From positions 1 to 5,257 of the forward strand of contig CABSXY010000137.1 of assembly GCA_902481695.1 (NCBI GenBank): 5,257 bases of DNA, given 5' to 3'. Below the pieces are notes generated by a model. That model did not search any database and was not told the DNA's origin. It saw only the letters and a list, made by a program, of their open reading frames with translations. The translations under genes and the position numbers were made by a program. Position 1 is the first letter of the stretch; every line of letters starts with the position of its first letter. Source of the stretch: an uncultured Haemophilus sp. (lineage in GTDB: Bacteria; Pseudomonadota; Gammaproteobacteria; Enterobacterales; Pasteurellaceae). Of the stretch, positions 1 to 3,291 are shown in pieces.

Positions 1-1
1 G

Positions 2-694
2 TATCAACAAAAAGCACGTTTGACACAAGTTGGTGTGCAACATATTGATACGAATCACCGCTTAGGCTTGTTGTTCTCTCATTCTCGAGTAAGCAATGCT
101 TTTGATGACAACATTAGTAGCAAAGGCCGCTTAAATATGCTGTCTGCTTTTGCTAAATATGATTTTGAAAATGGCTTAAACCTCTCTGCCGATGCAGGAT
201 ATGGTTTAAGTGCGGGTGAAATTCGTGGTGAATCTCAAAATGCCAAAATAAAACGTCGCATCGCAACAATTGGCATGGGCTTGGGTTATCAACTGAATTT
301 AGATAAACTGGCCATCCGACCACATGTTGGCATTCATCGTTATTATATTTCTGCCGATAGTTACACTTATGCCGGGGTTAATGTGCATTCTCCGAAAATG
401 AGCTTTAATGCTTATCATGCCGGTGTAACTGTGGATTATGCCTTTATGCCGTGGGAAGGCGTTACTATCCGACCGGCATTGACGTTGAATTACGTCGATG
501 CATCCGATTCCCAGGTGGCAGTGCAAGTTAATCAATCACAGTTAACACAACGTTTTGATCGTTACTGGCAACAGGAAATTGGGGTCACTACGGATTTTGC
601 TAGTTGGCAGATTGCGACTTATGCAGGAAAAAGTCGTGGTAAACAACTAGATAAACAATATCATATTGGTTTGAAAGTGGGCTATCGTTGGTAA
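2..694 (+). CDS. C-terminal translocator barrel of an IgA1-protease/Hap-like autotransporter (5' partial)
   Basis: The reading frame is open from base 2 and gives 230 residues ending at TAA 692-694; the start lies outside the window. The visible part is a run of alternating polar/hydrophobic beta strands with many aromatic and glycine residues, and it ends in VGYRW. A C-terminal aromatic residue like this is the usual recognition signal for the Bam outer-membrane assembly machinery. From memory, the last ~100 residues (FNAYHAGVTVDYAF, NYVDAS, RYWQQEIGV, GKQLDKQ, then VGYRW) closely follow the C-terminus of Haemophilus IgA1 proteases, a family S6 serine-protease autotransporter group that also includes Hap. 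In that family the barrel sits in the outer membrane and carries the N-terminal protease passenger to the cell surface. The passenger, its catalytic serine and the signal peptide are not in view, so IgA1 protease, Hap or another S6 member cannot be told apart. It could also be a degenerate copy, but the visible frame is intact. Confidence 0.85.
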   Translation, partial: YQQKARLTQVGVQHIDTNHRLGLLFSHSRVSNAFDDNISSKGRLNMLSAFAKYDFENGLNLSADAGYGLSAGEIRGESQNAKIKRRIATIGMGLGYQLNLDKLAIRPHVGIHRYYISADSYTYAGVNVHSPKMSFNAYHAGVTVDYAFMPWEGVTIRPALTLNYVDASDSQVAVQVNQSQLTQRFDRYWQQEIGVTTDFASWQIATYAGKSRGKQLDKQYHIGLKVGYRW

Positions 695-720
695 CACGTT
701 ATAAATGAGGTAAATATAGG

Positions 721-748
721 TATTCATTTCATTAAATATGAATATTTT
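721..748 (+). terminator. Weak AT-rich stem-loop after the autotransporter gene
   Basis: TATTCAT (721-727) and ATGAATA (738-744) form a 7-bp stem with a 10-base loop, followed by TTTT (745-748). It lies 26 bases after the autotransporter stop codon. The stem has only one G-C pair, so it would be a poor intrinsic terminator. The position is suitable but the structure is not convincing. The rest of the 695-840 gap shows no promoter that I would defend. Confidence 0.22.
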
Positions 749-825
749 GAACTTATTTTTTGTGATAGTGTAGGAAACTACAAGCATCCATTCTGGTCTG
801 AGGTATACAGGGTAGTCAGTTGAAA

Positions 826-832
826 AAGGAGA
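826..832 (+). promoter_or_regulatory. Ribosome binding site of the agp-like gene
   Basis: AAGGAGA is a near-perfect Shine-Dalgarno sequence ending 8 bases before ATG 841. It fixes the start of the phosphatase and agrees with the signal peptide beginning at that codon. It is the strongest ribosome binding site in the window. Confidence 0.8.
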
Positions 833-840
833 AAAGTTAA

Positions 841-2106
841 ATGAAGAAAGTATCCCAAACTTTAACCGCACTTTTACTCAGCTCAGTCGTTGTAAGCAGT
901 GTATTCGCAACAGAAAATCGATCAAGCACACAGAATGAAGATTACGAGCTTGAGAAAGTCTTAATTTTCAGCCGCCATGGATTACGCTCGCCAGTGGAAA
1001 AAGATCCACAAGAGATGGCAAAATATTCACCGTATGCGTGGGCAAAATGGGATGTGCCATCAGGTTATCTCACGGCAAAAGGAACGGTATTAGAAACCTA
1101 TTTTGGCCAATATTTAGGTCAATGGCTTGCAGATAAAGGGTTATTAACAACTGAACGTTGTGCATCGGGTGAAGGTATTTTCGCTTATGCGAATGGTGTA
1201 CAACGCACCATTGCAACAGGTCAGGCAATTGTTTCTGGCGCATTTGCGGGCTGTAATGTTCAACTGCAACATCACGGTAAAATTGGTTCAGAAAAAGATC
1301 CCATTTTTAACACACAAGCGCATAATCCAAGTCAAGCCTTGATTGAATCTGCAAAAAATAACGTTGATTTAACCGCTTTACAGCAAAAATTAGCGCCAAA
1401 TTATGCGCTATTGAGTGAAATTATCGATTATAAAAACTCACCAAACTGCTTGCAAAAAGGCGAGTGTGATTTAGGTGGAAAAGTCGGTGAATACAGTATT
1501 AAAGACGGCAAGTCAGTCAAAATTACGGGTTCTATCAGCACAGGAAAGAAAATTGTCAGTGCATTATTGCTTGCGCATTATGTGGGCAAGCCTGATTCAG
1601 AAATCGCAAACGGCCGCGTGGATAGCCAAGAAAAATGGCGCGCAATTAACGAAATTAAAAACGAATATTACCGCACGTTATTTAAAAACAACGAAGCGTT
1701 AGCACAAAATGCATCATATCCGTTATTGGCATTTATTCAGCAACAGCTAAATAGTGAAAACAAAATTAACTTATTGGTTGGACACGATTCTAATATCGTC
1801 GCTCTGCTTGCGGCATTAGGTGTTGAGCCTTATGAGTTGGATGATTCATTAGAAAATATCCCAATCGGAGGCAAGTTGCTATTTGAAGTGTGGAAACACA
1901 AACCCAGTGGCAAACTCAAATTTAAGTTGGATTATGTTTATCAAACCACTGAACAGCTGATTAATATCACGCCATTAAGTTTAGTGACACCACCAAACCA
2001 AACAGCATTAACCCTCAAAGGCTGTGAAAAAGATGAACATGGTTTTTGTGATTACGAGCGTTTTCAACAGGTGTTGAGTGAGGGTATTGAAAACGGTAAG
2101 AAGTAA
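841..2106 (+). CDS. agp: Periplasmic histidine acid phosphatase, glucose-1-phosphatase type
   Basis: This is a 421-residue secreted phosphomonoesterase of the branch-2 histidine acid phosphatase family. Residues 1-23 form a Sec signal peptide (KK, hydrophobic core, VFA cleavage site). RHGLRSP at 45-51 holds the nucleophile His46 with Arg45 and Arg49. GHDSN at 314-318 supplies His315 and the proton donor Asp316. The Agp-specific stretches WDVPSGYLTAKG, YANGVQRT, PIGGKLLFE and DYVYQTTEQL are recognisable, and the length is close to the 413 residues of E. coli Agp. Six cysteines (107, 138, 203, 209, 395, 403) match the pattern of three disulfides expected in that enzyme. Agp releases glucose from glucose-1-phosphate in the periplasm and related enzymes also attack phytate. 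An odd point: E. coli Agp has RHN where this protein has the more general RHG. An uptake signal lies inside the signal-peptide codons. Only five bases separate it from the downstream nuclease-like gene. The family is certain, the substrate is inferred. Confidence 0.93.
   Translation: MKKVSQTLTALLLSSVVVSSVFATENRSSTQNEDYELEKVLIFSRHGLRSPVEKDPQEMAKYSPYAWAKWDVPSGYLTAKGTVLETYFGQYLGQWLADKGLLTTERCASGEGIFAYANGVQRTIATGQAIVSGAFAGCNVQLQHHGKIGSEKDPIFNTQAHNPSQALIESAKNNVDLTALQQKLAPNYALLSEIIDYKNSPNCLQKGECDLGGKVGEYSIKDGKSVKITGSISTGKKIVSALLLAHYVGKPDSEIANGRVDSQEKWRAINEIKNEYYRTLFKNNEALAQNASYPLLAFIQQQLNSENKINLLVGHDSNIVALLAALGVEPYELDDSLENIPIGGKLLFEVWKHKPSGKLKFKLDYVYQTTEQLINITPLSLVTPPNQTALTLKGCEKDEHGFCDYERFQQVLSEGIENGKK
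865..873 (-). other. DNA uptake signal sequence (Haemophilus type)
   Basis: ACCGCACTT is the complement of the AAGTGCGGT core. Read on the minus strand the site is AAAAGTGCGGTTAAAGTTT, so the flanking A and the T-rich 3' side also fit the extended consensus. It falls on codons 9-11 (Thr-Ala-Leu) in the hydrophobic core of the phosphatase signal peptide. Confidence 0.88.
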
Positions 2107-2111
2107 CGTTC

Positions 2112-2477
2112 ATGCAACCCTATGAAAAATACTTAAAAGAGAATTCGCAAAAACTGCGAGCGGATCAAACGGATGCGGAAAGAAAATTATGGCAACGCAT
2201 CAATCGAGATCAATTATTAGGATTTCGATTTAATCGACAAAAGCCACTTTTAAGTTATATCGTTGATTTTTATTGTGCGAAAGCAAAGTTGATTATCGAA
2301 TTAGATGGTAGTCAGCACTATGAACCTGATTATCAGGAAAAAGACGCATTGCGAGATGCAGAATTAAATTCACTTGGTTTTACGGTGATGCGATTTAGCA
2401 ATGATGAAGTCATGTGTGAAATTGAAAGTGTAGTAGAGCAGATTTATTTGTTTTTAGAGAATGTAAGGGCTGATTGA
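2112..2477 (+). CDS. DUF559/YcjD-family predicted endonuclease-like protein
   Basis: This is a 121-residue protein of the DUF559 family (E. coli YcjD is a member), which is distantly related to very-short-patch repair and other PD-(D/E)XK nucleases. The family hallmarks are in order: a TDAERKLWQRI helix (20-30, Glu23), GFRFNRQ (37-43), YIVDFYC with Asp52, LIIELDGSQH with Glu63, Asp65, Gln68 and His69, and the closing GFTVMRFSNDEV (about 89-100). Asp52 and Glu63 are the likely metal-binding pair. The length is normal and the gene looks intact. No member has, as far as I know, a settled function, so DNA cleavage is inferred from the fold. The ATG is five bases after the agp stop codon, with only a weak purine-rich stretch (GGTAAGAAG) inside the end of agp as ribosome binding site. 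This suggests cotranscription and translational coupling. A pair of hairpin-bearing repeats begins 18 bases past its stop codon. Confidence 0.88.
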   Translation: MQPYEKYLKENSQKLRADQTDAERKLWQRINRDQLLGFRFNRQKPLLSYIVDFYCAKAKLIIELDGSQHYEPDYQEKDALRDAELNSLGFTVMRFSNDEVMCEIESVVEQIYLFLENVRAD

Positions 2478-2495
2478 GTATGAGCGTTAAGTAGC

Positions 2496-2538
2496 TCTGC
2501 CAAATCTCCCCTACCCCTCTTTGCTAAAGAGGGGAATT
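2496..2538 (+). repeat. Left 43-bp repeat unit with internal 9-bp hairpin
   Basis: The unit begins TCTGCCAAATCTCCCCTA and continues into a perfect stem CCCCTCTTT (2514-2522) and AAAGAGGGG (2526-2534) with the three-base loop GCT, then AATT. The strong stem is followed by AATTCTT, so it could terminate the agp-DUF559 transcript, although the T run is interrupted. The non-hairpin arm (2496-2513) has no partner within the unit and gives it a direction, as in REP elements. Confidence 0.85.
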
Positions 2539-2566
2539 CTTGAGTAAATTGATAGTAACTGTCTCA

Positions 2567-2596
2567 TTTACATTTTAATTTCAATAGAGATTAAAT
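2567..2596 (+). promoter_or_regulatory. Possible sigma-70 promoter inside the repeat spacer
   Basis: TTTACA (2567-2572, 5 of 6 to the -35 consensus) and TTAAAT (2591-2596, 4 of 6 to the -10 consensus) are 18 bases apart. If used, it would drive the OsmC-like gene through the right-hand repeat. AT-rich sequence yields such matches by chance, and TTGATA (2549-2554) with TTTAAT (2574-2579) at 19 bases is an equally plausible alternative. Confidence 0.2.
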
Positions 2597-2653
2597 TATC
2601 TGCTTTCAAAAAACGTTAAAGTAAAACATAGATATTTAACTCTGCAAAGATCC

Positions 2654-2696
2654 AATCCCCCTCTTTAGCAAAGAGGGGTAGGGGAGATTTGGCAGA
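2654..2696 (-). repeat. Right 43-bp repeat unit, inverted copy
   Basis: On the minus strand this unit reads almost exactly as the left one, with a G instead of A at the base after the hairpin. The stem is CCCCTCTTT (2658-2666) and AAAGAGGGG (2670-2678) with loop AGC on the + strand. On the + strand the stem is followed by TAGGGGAG and on the minus strand by GATTGG. Neither is a T run, so this copy is unlikely to be an intrinsic terminator. Confidence 0.85.
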
Positions 2697-2774
2697 AGTG
2701 AAAACGAAGAAAATAATCAAATAGGACATGAATTTCTTAATTTACATACGCTATAAGAGATAACGGAAAATATA

Positions 2775-3245
2775 ATGAAGCAACATATTTATCAAACTAC
2801 CGTAGAGTGGGTTGGAAATTTAGGGCGGGGCACTTCTTCTTATACTGCGTATGAGCGGGATTTTATTGCTTCGGCATTGAATAAACCTAATATTTTAGGT
2901 TCTGCTGATCCAGCTTTTCGTGGTGATAAAACACGTTGGAATCCAGAAGATATGTTATTAGCCTCTATTTCTGCTTGCCATAAATTATGGTATTTACATT
3001 TTTGTGCCGTTAATAACATTATTGTGCAAGCATACCGTGATGAGGCTATCGCAATTATGGATGAAGGCAGTTCTGAACAAGCAGGACGTTTTATTTCAGC
3101 AACATTAAAACCTCGTGTAAGAATTTCAAGTGAGTCGGATGCTGTTAAGGCATTGGTATTACATGAAAATGCGCATCACGCGTGTTTTATTGCAAATTCA
3201 CTTAATTTTCCAGTGAAATGTGAAGCTATTATTGAAAAAGATTAA
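2775..3245 (+). CDS. OsmC/Ohr-family thiol peroxidase-like protein
   Basis: This is a 156-residue cytoplasmic protein with no signal peptide. It has the OsmC-family layout: an N-terminal beta segment with GRGTSSY (17-23), then NPEDMLLASISACH with the first cysteine at 68, and a C-terminal HHACFIANS with the second cysteine at 137. In this family the first cysteine reduces organic or inorganic hydroperoxides and the second resolves it as a disulfide; Arg18 and Glu58 are the likely activating pair. The pattern WVGNLGRGTSSYTAYER, DPAFRGD and CHKLWYLHFC resembles, from memory, the SACOL1771-like OsmC subgroup rather than classical OsmC or Ohr. Two further cysteines (77, 149) are present. The ATG at 2775 has only a weak ribosome binding site (AAGAGA 2755-2760, or CGGA nearer the start), but it begins the conserved region correctly. 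It lies 46 bases before glyS on the same strand and may share its transcript. The peroxidase role is inferred from the family. Confidence 0.88.
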   Translation: MKQHIYQTTVEWVGNLGRGTSSYTAYERDFIASALNKPNILGSADPAFRGDKTRWNPEDMLLASISACHKLWYLHFCAVNNIIVQAYRDEAIAIMDEGSSEQAGRFISATLKPRVRISSESDAVKALVLHENAHHACFIANSLNFPVKCEAIIEKD

Positions 3246-3258
3246 ATTAAAATAAAAT
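3232..3258 (+). promoter_or_regulatory. Candidate glyS promoter at the end of the OsmC-like gene
   Basis: TTGAAA (3232-3237) and TAAAAT (3253-3258) each match sigma-70 consensus at 5 of 6 positions, but the 15-base spacing is shorter than the preferred 17. A transcript would begin around 3265, within the palindrome just before glyS. This could give glyS its own expression independent of the upstream gene. Confidence 0.35.
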
Positions 3259-3280
3259 GGTGCTAAGGTGCACCTTACCA
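3258..3280 (+). promoter_or_regulatory. Palindrome/stem-loop in the glyS leader
   Basis: TAAGGTGCACCTTA (3264-3277) is a perfect 14-bp palindrome. As RNA it can fold as AAGG/CCTT around TGCA, extended by TGGT (3258-3261) with ACCA (3277-3280) after a small bulge. It ends 11 bases before the glyS start codon, near its ribosome binding site. No T run follows on the + strand, so it is not a terminator for the OsmC-like gene. On the minus strand it is followed by ATTTTATTTTAATTT, which would suit termination of antisense transcription. It could also be a dimeric operator. The function is unknown. Confidence 0.4.
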
Positions 3281-3291
3281 GAGAAAAAACA

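Larger units (their letters stand above)
2496..2696. mobile_element. MITE-like or BIME-like unit: 43-bp inverted repeat around a 115-bp spacer
   Basis: The two ends (2496-2538 and 2654-2696) are reverse complements over 43 bases with one mismatch (A2535 against C2657). They enclose 115 AT-rich bases with no coding potential that I can see. Total length is 201 bases. Flanks were checked for a target-site duplication: TAGC before and AGTG after do not match, so a classical transposase-type insertion is not supported. Each end contains its own smaller hairpin, which resembles paired REP elements in head-to-head orientation. Because it fills most of the 297-base gap after the DUF559 gene, it may also serve as its transcript end. 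Whether it is mobile is inference; the symmetry itself is directly visible. Confidence 0.6.

Noticed and set aside
208..216. AAGTGCGGG, an 8 of 9 match to the uptake signal core in the autotransporter gene
   Set aside because: The last core base is wrong; single-mismatch copies are expected in genes of this kind and are not counted as sites.
761..765. TGTGA, half of a CRP site upstream of agp
   Set aside because: The matching TCACA half is absent at the required spacing.
695..840. Promoter for agp, for example TTGAAC (747-752) with TAGGAA (771-776)
   Set aside because: The -10 match is only 3 of 6 and other pairings are no better, so no promoter is called here.
1670..1678. ACCGCACGT, an 8 of 9 match to the inverted uptake signal in agp
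   Set aside because: A mismatch inside the core, so it is not called.
1160..1702. Two short + strand frames inside agp
   Set aside because: They lie in another frame of a gene with intact catalytic motifs on both sides, so they are not evidence of separate genes or a frameshift.
2478..2774. CRISPR array or tRNA in the gap after the DUF559 gene
   Set aside because: Only two repeat copies exist, in opposite orientations, and no cloverleaf is visible; an inverted-repeat element explains the gap better.
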